Below are positions 23,396 through 32,647 of a DNA stretch of 59,292 nt, one piece after another. Every line of letters starts with the position of its first letter. Positions within the stretch are counted from its first letter, which is position 1. Both the position numbers and the translations under genes were made by a program. Below the pieces are notes generated by a model. The model was given only the letters and a program-made list of their open reading frames with translations, did not search any database and was not told where the DNA came from. This DNA comes from Nocardioides sp. AX2bis (GTDB lineage: Bacteria > Actinomycetota > Actinomycetes > Propionibacteriales > Nocardioidaceae): assembly GCF_902506435.1 (NCBI RefSeq), contig NZ_LR733215.1, forward strand, positions 2,668,897-2,728,188, given 5' to 3'.

Positions 23396-24813
23396 TCTCC
23401 GCGACCCGCCTCGCGACCCTGGTCGAGGGCTTCGACCGCGCCCCGGCCTACGTCGGTCTCGCCGACGCGGTCGTCGAGCTGGTCGGGTCGGGCCGGGTTC
23501 CCTACGGCACGCGGCTGCCGAGCGAGCGCGACCTCACCGGCGTGCTCGAGGTCTCCCGGACCACGGTGACCAGGGCGTACGCCGCCCTGCGCGACAGCGG
23601 GTACGCCGAGGCCCGGCAGGGCGCGGGCACCTTCGTCCGGATGCCCGGCGGACCGTCCCGGCGCCTGGACCGGGCGCTCCAGCCCCGCCACGTCGAGGGC
23701 GGGGTGGACCTGTCCTGCTCCGCGGCCGCGGCCCCGGCCGGGCTGTCCGCGGCCTACGCCGACGCCGCCGCCGACCTGCCGCCGTACCTCGCCGGACACG
23801 GCTACTTCCCGGCCGGCCTGCCGGTGCTGCAGGCCGCGGTCGCCGCGTCGTACGAGGCGCGCGGCCTCCCGACCGACCCGGAGCAGGTGCTGGTGGTCCC
23901 CGGCGCCCTGGCCGCCGCGGCCCTGGTCGAGCAGGCCCTCGGCGGACCCGGCGCGCGCGTGGTCGTCGACTCCCCGTCCTACCCCAACGCCGCCCAGGCG
24001 CTGTCGCGCCGCGGCGCTCGCCTGCTCCCCTCGCCGGTGGACCCCGGCGGCTGGGACGTGGACGCGGCGGTGCGGGTCGTGCAGCAGGCGCGGGCGCGGC
24101 TGGCGTACCTCATCCCGGACTTCCAGAACCCGACCGGGCACCTGATGGACGCGAGCGGGCGGGAGCGGCTGGCAGTCGCGATGCGCCGCGCCGGCACCGT
24201 GCCCGTCGTGGACGAGGCGCACGCCGCCCTGGCGCTCGACGGGCAGGAGATGCCGCCGCCGATGGCGGCGTTCGCGGCCGACGCGATCACGCTCGGCAGC
24301 GCCAGCAAGAGCTTCTGGGGCGGCCTCCGCCTGGGCTGGGTGCGCGCGCCGCACGCGCTGGTCGCGGACCTGACCGACGCCCGGCTCGGCATGGACCTCG
24401 GCAGCCCCGTCCTCGAGCAGCTCGTGCTGACCCGGCTGCTGGCGCGCGGACCGGTGCTGCCGGGCCACCTCGACCGGCTGCGCGAGCAGCGCGACGGGCT
24501 GGTCGCGGCGCTGCGCGGACGGCTGCCGGAGTGGCGGTTCGTGGTCCCCGGCGGCGGCCTCGCCCTGTGGTGCGAGCTGCCGCACGGCAGCGCGACGGCG
24601 CTGTCCGCCGAGGCCGAGCGCCGGGGTGTCGCGGTCACCCCGGGCCCGATGTTCGCCCCCGGCGGCGGGCTCGACCGGTTCGTGCGCGTGCCGTGGACCC
24701 GCCCCGCGCACGAGCTCGAGCGCGCGGTCGAGGTGCTCGCCGAGGCGTGGGAGTCGCTCGGGGCGCAGCAGGGCCGCCCCCCGCGGGCCCGCCGCCGGGT
24801 GATGGTCGCCTGA
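23383..24813 (+). CDS. yczR: MocR-type PLP-dependent regulator (YczR-like)
   Basis: A 476-residue fusion of a GntR winged helix (about residues 20-90, YGTRLPSERDLTGVLEVSRTTVTRAYAALRDSGYAEARQGAGTFVR) with an aminotransferase-like domain. The PLP lysine is in ITLGSASKSFWGGLRLGW, and YLIPDFQNPTGHLM is the fold-type I cofactor region. MocR proteins use PLP chemistry as an effector switch. The divergent yczE is the expected target. ATG 23383 was chosen over an upstream TTG because it begins the family sequence and lies inside the palindrome. Confidence 0.92.
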   Translation: MQQSISATRLATLVEGFDRAPAYVGLADAVVELVGSGRVPYGTRLPSERDLTGVLEVSRTTVTRAYAALRDSGYAEARQGAGTFVRMPGGPSRRLDRALQPRHVEGGVDLSCSAAAAPAGLSAAYADAAADLPPYLAGHGYFPAGLPVLQAAVAASYEARGLPTDPEQVLVVPGALAAAALVEQALGGPGARVVVDSPSYPNAAQALSRRGARLLPSPVDPGGWDVDAAVRVVQQARARLAYLIPDFQNPTGHLMDASGRERLAVAMRRAGTVPVVDEAHAALALDGQEMPPPMAAFAADAITLGSASKSFWGGLRLGWVRAPHALVADLTDARLGMDLGSPVLEQLVLTRLLARGPVLPGHLDRLREQRDGLVAALRGRLPEWRFVVPGGGLALWCELPHGSATALSAEAERRGVAVTPGPMFAPGGGLDRFVRVPWTRPAHELERAVEVLAEAWESLGAQQGRPPRARRRVMVA

Positions 24814-24829
24814 CGGCAGGACCGCCCGC

Positions 24830-24895
24830 CGAGATGACGCTCGCGGACAGCCGAGATGACGCTTGCGGCGCGTCGAGGTGACGGTTCCGGCGCCC
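24830..24895 (+). repeat. 22-bp x3 downstream repeat element, copy e
   Basis: Units at 24830, 24852 and 24874, same strand as yczR, beginning 16 bases after its stop. Unit 2 has CTTGCGG in place of CTCGCGG. Confidence 0.9.
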
Positions 24896-25054
24896 CGCGC
24901 CGTCCGGAAAACCGGTGGCCGGTGCCTCTCGCGCCGTGCCACGCTGCGACCGTCCCGTCCCCGACCACCAGGTGCCCCACGTTGAAGCTCTGAGCCGCCG
25001 TCCGCCGCGTCCACCCCCCGGGTGGTCGTCCGACCCGCGTCCTCAGGAGCCCCC
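24896..25054 (+). other. Leader region of the ABC-F gene
   Basis: About 160 bases without a recognised gene. A GTG-started frame (VPHVEALSRRPPRPPPGW) runs into the ABC-F start and could be a Pro/Arg-rich leader peptide of the kind used for antibiotic-induced attenuation, but it has no clear ribosome site. I do not claim it as a gene. Confidence 0.3.
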
Positions 25055-26728
25055 GTGCCCACCACCGACCCCGCGGTCCTCACCGCCTCCGGCCTCGGCC
25101 TGACCTGGCCCGACGGCACCCCGTGCCTGCACGACCTCGACCTCCTCGTCCCCCCGGGCCGCTCCGGCCTGGTCGGCGTGAACGGGTCGGGCAAGTCGAC
25201 GCTGCTGCGCCTGCTCGCCGGCGACCTCGCGCCGACGAGCGGGCACGTCCGGGCGTACGGGCGGGTGGGCCACCTCCGCCAGGACCTCGCGGCCGCCGCC
25301 GGGGACCGTGCCTTCGTCGACCTCCTCGGCATCGGCGACGTCGTGCGCGCACTGAGCGCCCTCGAGGCCGGAGAGACCGATCCCGCCCGGCTGACGACGC
25401 TGCTCGAGACGATCGGCGACGACTGGGACGTCGCCGAGCGGACCGCCGCCGAGCTGGCCCGGCTCGGTCTCGACACCACCGTGCTCGACCGCCACGCCGC
25501 CGATCTCTCCGGTGGCGAGCTGGTCCGGGTCTCGCTGGCCGCGCAGCTGCTGGCACGTCCGGAGGTGCTGCTGCTCGACGAGCCCACCAACAGCCTCGAC
25601 CGCGACGCCCGCCTCCGGGTGCACGAGCTCGTCGCGACGTGGCCGCGGACCCTGCTGGTGGTCAGTCACGACCGCGCGCTGCTCGAGCACGTCGACCGGA
25701 TCGGCGACCTGCGCGCCGACGGCGTCCGCTGGTACGGCGGGGGCTGGTCGTCCTATGTCGAGCAGGTCGGCGCCGAGCAGCGAGCCGCGGTGCAGGCGGT
25801 GGCCACGGCACGAGCCGACCTGCGTCGGCAGAAGCAGGACCGGATGGACGCCGAGCTCGTCCTGGCCCGGCGCAAGCGCGTCGCCCGGCGCGCCGAGGCG
25901 ACCCAGGGCCTGCCCAAGGGCGTCGTGGACGCCAAGAAGAACCAGGCCGAGGGATCGGCGGCGAAGCTGCGCGGCGTGCACACCGACCGCGAGAGCGGCG
26001 CGCGCGACCGGCTCGAGCAGGCCGAGGACCGGCTCCGCGAGGACCGCACCCTGCGCGTCGACCTTCCCGGCACGGCCGTGCCCCGTGGACGTGAGGTGCT
26101 CCGCTGCCGCGACCTCGTGCTGCGTACCGGGGCCCCCGTCGCACTCGACCTCCGCGGTCCGGAGCGGGTCGCGCTCGTCGGCGCCAACGGGTCCGGCAAG
26201 TCCACGCTGCTGCACACCCTGGTCGGCGAGGTGCCTCCGGCGGCCGGGACCGTCGAGGTGCTGGTGCCGGTGGGGCTGCTCCGCCAGGGACGGGACGACC
26301 TCGACCCCGGCGCCACCGTGGCCGAGAACGTGGCCGAGCGCTCTCCCGGGACGCCGGTCCAGGACGTGCGGGCGGCCCTGGCGAGGTTCCTGTTCCGCGG
26401 CGCCGCGGCCGATCGACCCGTCGCGGCCCTCTCGGGGGGCGAGCGGTTCCGGGCCGCGCTGGCCGCCGTCCTGCTGACCGCGCCCGCCCCCCGCCTGCTG
26501 CTGCTCGACGAGCCGACCAACGACCTCGACCTCGACCTCGCGTCGTACTACGCCCTCGTCGAGGCGTTGCAGGGCTACGCCGGTGCGCTGGTCGTCGCCA
26601 GCCACGACCAGCCGTTCCTGGACGCGGTCGGGGTGGACCGGGTGCTCGACCTGTCCGCAATCGTCACCTCGACGCGCCGCGAACGTCATCTCGGCGCGCC
26701 GCAAGCGTCATCTTGGCGGGTCAGGTGA
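25055..26728 (+). CDS. ABC-F family ATPase with repeat-derived C-terminus
   Basis: A soluble twin-ATPase protein of 557 residues without membrane domains, probably acting on the ribosome (translation factor or drug protection). Walker A motifs are GVNGSGKST (about 41-49) and GANGSGKST; signatures are LSGGELVRVSLA and LSGGERFRAALA; Walker B segments LLLLDEPTNSLD and LLLLDEPTNDLD. A charged linker (LVLARRKRVARRAEATQGLPKG) joins them. GTG 25055 follows CAGGAG. The last ~25 residues (LSAIVTSTRRERHLGAPQ...) are encoded by the 22-bp repeat element, so the native stop appears lost. Confidence 0.92.
   Translation: MPTTDPAVLTASGLGLTWPDGTPCLHDLDLLVPPGRSGLVGVNGSGKSTLLRLLAGDLAPTSGHVRAYGRVGHLRQDLAAAAGDRAFVDLLGIGDVVRALSALEAGETDPARLTTLLETIGDDWDVAERTAAELARLGLDTTVLDRHAADLSGGELVRVSLAAQLLARPEVLLLDEPTNSLDRDARLRVHELVATWPRTLLVVSHDRALLEHVDRIGDLRADGVRWYGGGWSSYVEQVGAEQRAAVQAVATARADLRRQKQDRMDAELVLARRKRVARRAEATQGLPKGVVDAKKNQAEGSAAKLRGVHTDRESGARDRLEQAEDRLREDRTLRVDLPGTAVPRGREVLRCRDLVLRTGAPVALDLRGPERVALVGANGSGKSTLLHTLVGEVPPAAGTVEVLVPVGLLRQGRDDLDPGATVAENVAERSPGTPVQDVRAALARFLFRGAAADRPVAALSGGERFRAALAAVLLTAPAPRLLLLDEPTNDLDLDLASYYALVEALQGYAGALVVASHDQPFLDAVGVDRVLDLSAIVTSTRRERHLGAPQASSWRVR
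26650..26715 (-). repeat. 22-bp x3 downstream repeat element, copy f
   Basis: Units at 26694-26715, 26672-26693 and 26650-26671 on the minus strand, beginning 5 bases after the efeB stop. It lies inside the 3' end of the convergent ABC-F frame and encodes that protein's tail. Confidence 0.9.
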
Positions 26729-27983
26729 AGAGGGCCTGGCCGACGTGCTCACCCTCGCCGACGCCCGGGGGGACCGCGAAGAGCGCGGAGCCGGTGACCT
26801 TGAGGTACTCCATCAGCGCATCGCTGCGCGCCATCGCCAGCTGCACCGGCACGAAGTCGGTCGCGGGGTCGCGGACGAAGGCCAGGAAGAACAGGCCGGC
26901 GTCGAGGCCGCCGAGCTCGTTCGTGCCGTCGACGAAGTTGTAGCCGCGCCGCAGCATCTGCGCGCCGCCGTTCGACGAGGGGTGCACCACCCGGACGTGG
27001 GCGTCGACGGGGATCACCGGCTGGTCGTTGCTGCCGGGCATCGCGAAGTCAGGCGGGGTCGTCTCCTCGCCGCCCGACAGCGGGGCGCCGGTGCCCTTGG
27101 CGCGGCCGACGATCCCCTCCTGCTCGGCCAGCGTCTGGCGGTCCCAGGTCTCGATCGTCATGTTGATCCGCCGGGCGACCAGGTAGGAGCCGCCGGCCAG
27201 CCAGGACCCCGCGGCGTCGTCGTCGGCGCCGACCCAGACGTGCTCGCCCAGGGCGGTGTCGTCCTCGGCGCGCACGTTCGCGGTGCCGTCCTTGAAGCCG
27301 AACAGGTTGCGCGGGGTGTCCTGGGCCGCGGTGGTGCTGGAGGTCCGGCCGAAGCCCAGCTGGGACCACCGGATCGCCACCGTCCCGAAGCCGATCCGGG
27401 CCAGGTTGCGGATCGCGTGCACCGCGACCTGGGGGTCCTGGGCGCAGGCCTGGACGCACAGGTCTCCCCCGGTACGCCGCCCCACGAGCTGGTCGCCCGG
27501 GAAGTGCGGCAGGTCCTGGAGGGATGCGGGCTGCCGGTCCGCCAGCCCGAACCGGTCGGTGCCGCCGGCGTCGCGGAACAGCCCGGGCCCGAAGCCGAAG
27601 GTGAGCGTCAGCCCGCTGGCCGGGAGTCCGATCGCCTCGCCGGTGTCGTCCGGCGGCAGGTCGGCCGCGCCCTCGACGGGGCCGACCGGGCCGGCCGGTC
27701 CACCGCCGGTCATCCGCTCCGCGGCCGCGGTCCACAGCTGCAGCAGCGCGACCAGCTCGTCGCGGGAGTCGGTGGTGACGTCGAACGCCGCGAAGTGCAG
27801 CCGGTCCTGGGCCGGCGTCACGATCCCGGCCTGGTGCTCCCCGCGGAACGGATAGCGCTCCTCCCCGGCCCCCGCGGCCCCGGTCGCGGGGTCCTCGACG
27901 CGCCCGAGGCCGTACGCCCCGGCCAGCCCGACCGCAGCCGCGCCGCCGCCGAGCAGGCCGCGTCGGGAGACCCCCCGCACCAC
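26721..27983 (-). CDS. efeB: Dye-decolourising peroxidase EfeB, Tat-exported
   Basis: A 420-residue heme peroxidase of the EfeUOB ferrous-iron system; it acts outside the membrane on iron or heme. The N-terminus SRRGLLGGGAAAVGLAGAYGLG is a Tat signal. The DyP signature GFKDGTAN holds the catalytic Asp, and DAHVRVVHPSSNGGAQMLRRGYNF is the heme-side region. Two GTG codons lie at the start; 27983 is the outer one. It is the last gene of efeUOB, 10 bases after efeO. Confidence 0.95.
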   Translation of the reverse strand: MVRGVSRRGLLGGGAAAVGLAGAYGLGRVEDPATGAAGAGEERYPFRGEHQAGIVTPAQDRLHFAAFDVTTDSRDELVALLQLWTAAAERMTGGGPAGPVGPVEGAADLPPDDTGEAIGLPASGLTLTFGFGPGLFRDAGGTDRFGLADRQPASLQDLPHFPGDQLVGRRTGGDLCVQACAQDPQVAVHAIRNLARIGFGTVAIRWSQLGFGRTSSTTAAQDTPRNLFGFKDGTANVRAEDDTALGEHVWVGADDDAAGSWLAGGSYLVARRINMTIETWDRQTLAEQEGIVGRAKGTGAPLSGGEETTPPDFAMPGSNDQPVIPVDAHVRVVHPSSNGGAQMLRRGYNFVDGTNELGGLDAGLFFLAFVRDPATDFVPVQLAMARSDALMEYLKVTGSALFAVPPGVGEGEHVGQALFT

Positions 27984-27993
27984 GCGCGCCGCC

Positions 27994-29169
27994 CTAGGCC
28001 AGCACGGCCGCGGTCAGGCGCGACAGCGGCTCGGAGAGGGCGTTCACGGCGTCGGCGAGCTGCTTGACCTCACCGGCGGGGACCTCGTCGTAGCCGACGA
28101 AGCCGTCCCCGCGTCGCTGCTCGTCGAGCAGGTCCTGCAGGTCGGTGAACCGCAGGTCGAGCTGGGCCGCGAGCTCGGGGTCCTTCTCCTGCAGCAGCGG
28201 CTCGACGCCCTCGAAGCCCACCCGGGCGCCGTCGACGTTGGCCTGGAAGTCGTAGAGGTCGGTGCGCGACCAGTACTCCTCCTCGCCGGTGACCTTGCCG
28301 GTCGCGACCTCCTCGAGCAGCCCGCGGGAGCCGTTCGCGATCTGGTCGACGGTGAACTCCATCTCCCCGAGGCGGGAGTCCAGGGTCTCGGTGTCGTCCA
28401 TCAGCTTGCCGGCGTAGCGCGCGCGCTCGGCCTCGGTGAGCGGCGTGTAGCCCTGCGCGCGCTGCGGCCACAGGTCCTTCTCGAGCAGGTGCCAGCCCGT
28501 CCAGGCCTGACCGGGCTCGAGGTCGGCCTCGCGGGCGTCCATCTGCGGGTCGAGGTCGCCGAAGGACTCCGCGACCGTCTCGATCCGCTCCCAGTGCGTC
28601 CGGGCCTCGGGGTAGATCTCCCGGGCGCGGTCGTCGTCGCCGCTCGTGTACGCCGCCACGAACGCCTCGGTGCCCACGACGAGCTGGTCGGACTGGTCCT
28701 GGACGTAGGCCTGGTAGCTGGTCTCGGCGGTGTCCACGAGCTGCTGCTCGTCGGCCGACACCACCACCTCCTCGTCGGAGGGCGTGACGGTGAAGGCCGA
28801 GCGGATGCCCTCCCCGACCATGCCGGGCTTGCAGACGGTGACGTACTCCCCGGCGGGGGCGTCGACGACGAGCTGGCGCGACAGGTTCGGACCGACGTTC
28901 TCGACCTCGGCGACGATCCGCAGGCCGTCCTCGGCGAGGAGGTAGAACTCGGTGACCTCGTCGCCGGCGTTGGTGACGTCGAAGGTCAGGGTGCCGGCCG
29001 GGGCCTCCTCGGCGGAGACCTCGCAGGCGTCCGAGGTCGACGACACGCTGAGCGCCCGTCCCTCGCCCCCGGCGGCGTCACCGGCCGGCGCGTTCTCGGT
29101 GCAGGCGCTCAGCCCGCCGCCGAGGGCCAGCGCGGCGAGGGTGGCGGTGAGCGGGCGCAGGTGCGTCAT
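27994..29169 (-). CDS. efeO: Iron uptake lipoprotein EfeO
   Basis: Periplasm-side iron-binding component of EfeUOB, 391 residues. LALGGGLSAC is a lipoprotein signal with the lipidated Cys near residue 22. Residues about 40-130 are a cupredoxin-like domain (FDVTNAGDEVTEFYLL, CKPGM) and about 150-390 the imelysin/M75 helical domain with the HxxE motif in TRTHWERIE-like context (EARTHWERIE). Order U-O-B is the usual one. It lies 31 bases downstream of efeU. Confidence 0.95.
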   Translation of the reverse strand: MTHLRPLTATLAALALGGGLSACTENAPAGDAAGGEGRALSVSSTSDACEVSAEEAPAGTLTFDVTNAGDEVTEFYLLAEDGLRIVAEVENVGPNLSRQLVVDAPAGEYVTVCKPGMVGEGIRSAFTVTPSDEEVVVSADEQQLVDTAETSYQAYVQDQSDQLVVGTEAFVAAYTSGDDDRAREIYPEARTHWERIETVAESFGDLDPQMDAREADLEPGQAWTGWHLLEKDLWPQRAQGYTPLTEAERARYAGKLMDDTETLDSRLGEMEFTVDQIANGSRGLLEEVATGKVTGEEEYWSRTDLYDFQANVDGARVGFEGVEPLLQEKDPELAAQLDLRFTDLQDLLDEQRRGDGFVGYDEVPAGEVKQLADAVNALSEPLSRLTAAVLA

Positions 29170-29200
29170 GGGGCGGGTTCCTTCGGGAGGCGGGAGAGGG

Positions 29201-30091
29201 TCAGGAGGCCGAGGCGGCGGGCGCGGCGGGGACGGGCTCCCTTGCGGGCGGCCCGCCGGCGTCGCGGCGTCGCACCAAGCGCAGGAAGAGCGTCATCGTC
29301 GGGACGAGGTAGAGCACCCAGGCGACGGCCTCGAGCACGGTGGTGGCCGGGGAGAAGTTGAAGACGCCCTTGAGCACCACGGCGTACCAGGCGCCGGGCT
29401 CGATCACCTCGGAGACGTCGAAGGCGAGGGTGTTCAGGCCCGGCAGCACGCCGGCCTCCTGCAGGTCGTGGATGCCGTAGGACAGCACCCCGGCCGCGAC
29501 GACGACCAGGAAGGCGCCGGTCCACGTGAAGAACACCGACAGGTTGATGGTCACCGCGCCGCGGTAGAGCAGCCAGCCGACCACGACCGCGGTGAGGATG
29601 CCGAGCCCGGCGCCGAGCAGCGGCTGCCAGGTGGGCGCGGGCGCGCCGACGACGGCCGCGTCCGTGCCGGCCTGGGTGGCCGCCCACAGGAACAGCGCCG
29701 TCTCCAGGCCCTCGCGCCCCACGGCCAGGACCGCGACCACCACCAGGGACCACGGACGGCCCTCGGCGGCCGCGTCGACGCGGCCGCGCAGCTGACCGCT
29801 CAGGCCCCGGGCGGCGCCGGCCATCCAGAAGACCATCCAGGTCACGAAGCAGACGGCGACGATCGACAGGCTGCCGCCGATCAGCTCCTGGGCCCGGAAG
29901 GTCAGCCCGCGCGGGCCGTAGGTCAGCAGCGCGCCGAAGGCGAGGCTGACCGCCACCGCGAGCGCGACGCCGGCCCAGATGGGGCGGAGCAGGTGGCGGC
30001 GGTCGGTCTTGACCAGGTAGGCGACCAGGATGCTCACGATGAGCACGGCCTCGAGCCCCTCGCGGAGCCCGATCAGGTAGTTCGCGAGCAC
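29201..30091 (-). CDS. efeU: Iron permease EfeU (FTR1 family)
   Basis: Membrane permease for oxidised ferrous iron. Seven hydrophobic segments are visible and both REGLE iron-binding motifs are present: LIGLREGLEAVLIV at the N-terminus and AVGREGLETALFL in the middle. GTG 30091 was chosen because AGGAGG lies about 7 bases upstream; a longer reading frame would include that ribosome site. An IdeR/DtxR-type iron box lies 20 bases further upstream, so the operon should be induced by iron shortage. Confidence 0.95.
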   Translation of the reverse strand: MLANYLIGLREGLEAVLIVSILVAYLVKTDRRHLLRPIWAGVALAVAVSLAFGALLTYGPRGLTFRAQELIGGSLSIVAVCFVTWMVFWMAGAARGLSGQLRGRVDAAAEGRPWSLVVVAVLAVGREGLETALFLWAATQAGTDAAVVGAPAPTWQPLLGAGLGILTAVVVGWLLYRGAVTINLSVFFTWTGAFLVVVAAGVLSYGIHDLQEAGVLPGLNTLAFDVSEVIEPGAWYAVVLKGVFNFSPATTVLEAVAWVLYLVPTMTLFLRLVRRRDAGGPPAREPVPAAPAASAS

Positions 30092-30110
30092 GGCGGCGCC
30101 TCCTGGCAAC

Positions 30111-30129
30111 TTAGGTGAGGCTCACCTTA
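30111..30129. promoter_or_regulatory. IdeR/DtxR iron box of efeUOB
   Basis: TTAGGTGAGGCTCACCTTA is a 19-bp near-palindrome very close to the actinobacterial iron box TTAGGTTAGGCTAACCTAA. It lies just upstream of the efeU ribosome site, in a position to block transcription. Confidence 0.85.
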
Positions 30130-30147
30130 GATGAGAGTCCTCTCATC
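30130..30147. promoter_or_regulatory. Second palindrome beside the iron box
   Basis: GATGAGAG-TC-CTCTCATC, 8-bp arms, directly adjacent to the iron box. It may be a further regulator site or a hairpin for the transcript ending from the DsbA-like gene, whose stop is 24 bases away. Confidence 0.45.
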
Positions 30148-30170
30148 TGCACCTGCGACCTGGGTCACAC

Positions 30171-30932
30171 TCAGATCGCACAACCCTCGGGCCCGCAGGC
30201 CGCTCCGTCGGCCCCACCCTCGGCCGCCCCGCCGACCGTCGTGAGCAGCGGAGCGGGCTCGGGGTGGGCGTCGGCCCAGGCCCGCTCGAGGGTCTGGCTG
30301 AACACCTCGACCGGCTGCGCGCCGGAGACGCCGTACCGGCCGTCGACCACCGTGAAGGGCACCCCGGAGATGCCGTACGCCGCGCCCTGCTCGACGTCCG
30401 CCTGCACGCCGTCGGCGTGGGCACCGCTGCCGAGCACCTCGCGGGCCACCGCCTCGTCCATGCCCGACTCCCCCGCCATCGTGACCAGCTCGTCGTGGTC
30501 GGCGACGTTGCGGGCCTCGATCATGTAGGCGGCCATCAGCCGCTCCTTGAGGTCGGCCTGCACCGCGGGCGAGACCTCGAGGGCGGCGTGCAGCAGCCGG
30601 TGGGCGTCCAGCGTGCCGACCCGCTGCGCGTCGCCGAGGCGGTAGAGCAGCCCCTCCTCGGCCGCGACGGCCTCCATCTGGTCGATCAGCCTGCGCCCGT
30701 TCTCGGCTCCGCCGCCGTACTTGCCACCGAGGTGCTCGGCCAGCGAGTCCGTCGGCGTGGTGGGCGCGCCCGGCTCGAGCTGGAAGGAGCGGAACACCAC
30801 CTCGGGTGCCTCCGGTCCTCCGGGGGCGGCGGACGGGTGCTCCTGGCCCAGGGCGACCAGCGCCTTCTCCAGCCGGCGCTTGCCGACGTAGCACCAGGGG
30901 CAGACGACGTCGGACCAGATCTCGATACGCAT
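30171..30932 (-). CDS. DsbA family oxidoreductase (FrnE-like)
   Basis: A 253-residue thioredoxin-fold protein. The active site CPWC occurs in DVVCPWCYVGKRRLEKAL near residue 11-14, followed by a helical insertion and the cis-Pro segment GISGVPFTVVDG. FrnE-type proteins are cytosolic thiol oxidoreductases; no signal peptide is present here. The C-terminus CGPEGCAI adds a second cysteine pair. It stands alone downstream of ilvC with a 101-base gap. Confidence 0.9.
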   Translation of the reverse strand: MRIEIWSDVVCPWCYVGKRRLEKALVALGQEHPSAAPGGPEAPEVVFRSFQLEPGAPTTPTDSLAEHLGGKYGGGAENGRRLIDQMEAVAAEEGLLYRLGDAQRVGTLDAHRLLHAALEVSPAVQADLKERLMAAYMIEARNVADHDELVTMAGESGMDEAVAREVLGSGAHADGVQADVEQGAAYGISGVPFTVVDGRYGVSGAQPVEVFSQTLERAWADAHPEPAPLLTTVGGAAEGGADGAACGPEGCAI

Positions 30933-31033
30933 GCCGGCACAACGCAGGAGCCCGCCGCCGGTGTTCCCGGCGACGGGCTCGAGGTGCTGCGGGCGGTGAC
31001 CGACGGTCGTACGACCGGGGCCACCGTGGGGGC

Positions 31034-32116
<1,083 letters not shown>

Positions 32117-32647
32117 TCAGACGGCCCGGGTCGGCGCGACGGGGCGCAGCGAGCGCTCCGAGATCGAGCGCTGGCCGCGACCGATCGCGACCATGCCCGA
32201 CTGGACCAGCTCGCGGACCCCGAAGGGCTCGACCACGCGCAGGAAGTCGCCGAGCTTGTCGCGGTTGCCGACGATCTGGACCGTCAGCGCCTCGCTGGCC
32301 ACGTCGATGACCTTGGCGCGGAACAGCTGCACGGTGTCGAGCACCTGGCCGCGGGTCTCGGGCGTGGCGGCGATCTTGACCAGCATCAGCTCGCGCGTCA
32401 CCGAGGTGTCGCGGTCGAGCTCGACGATCTTGATCACCTCGACCAGCTTGTTCAGCTGCTTGGTGACCTGCTCGAGCGGCGTGGACTCCACGTTGACCAC
32501 GATGGTCATCCGGGAGACGTCGACGTGCTCGGTCGGGCCGACCGCCAGGGACTCGATGTTGAAGCCGCGGCGGCTGAACAGCCCGGCGATGCGCGCCAGG
32601 ACACCGGGCTTGTCCTCCACGAGGACGCTCAACGTGTGCATGCTCAT
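32117..32647 (-). CDS. ilvN: Acetolactate synthase small (regulatory) subunit
   Basis: A 176-residue regulatory subunit giving valine feedback control to IlvB. The N-terminal ACT domain ([38 protein letters not shown]) is followed by the ALS small-subunit C-terminal domain ending [17 protein letters not shown]. The ATG at 32647 overlaps the ilvB stop as ATGA, as expected for equal production of the two subunits. Confidence 0.97.
   Translation of the reverse strand: MSMHTLSVLVEDKPGVLARIAGLFSRRGFNIESLAVGPTEHVDVSRMTIVVNVESTPLEQVTKQLNKLVEVIKIVELDRDTSVTRELMLVKIAATPETRGQVLDTVQLFRAKVIDVASEALTVQIVGNRDKLGDFLRVVEPFGVRELVQSGMVAIGRGQRSISERSLRPVAPTRAV

Noticed and set aside
24915..25054. Leader peptide controlling the ABC-F gene by drug-induced attenuation
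   Set aside because: The frame runs into the ABC-F start, has no ribosome site, and no terminator hairpin with a T tract is visible.
22000..25590. Very long minus-strand frame over the methyltransferase, yczR and ABC-F genes
   Set aside because: Covers conserved plus-strand genes and yields only Ser/Arg-rich sequence; a GC shadow.
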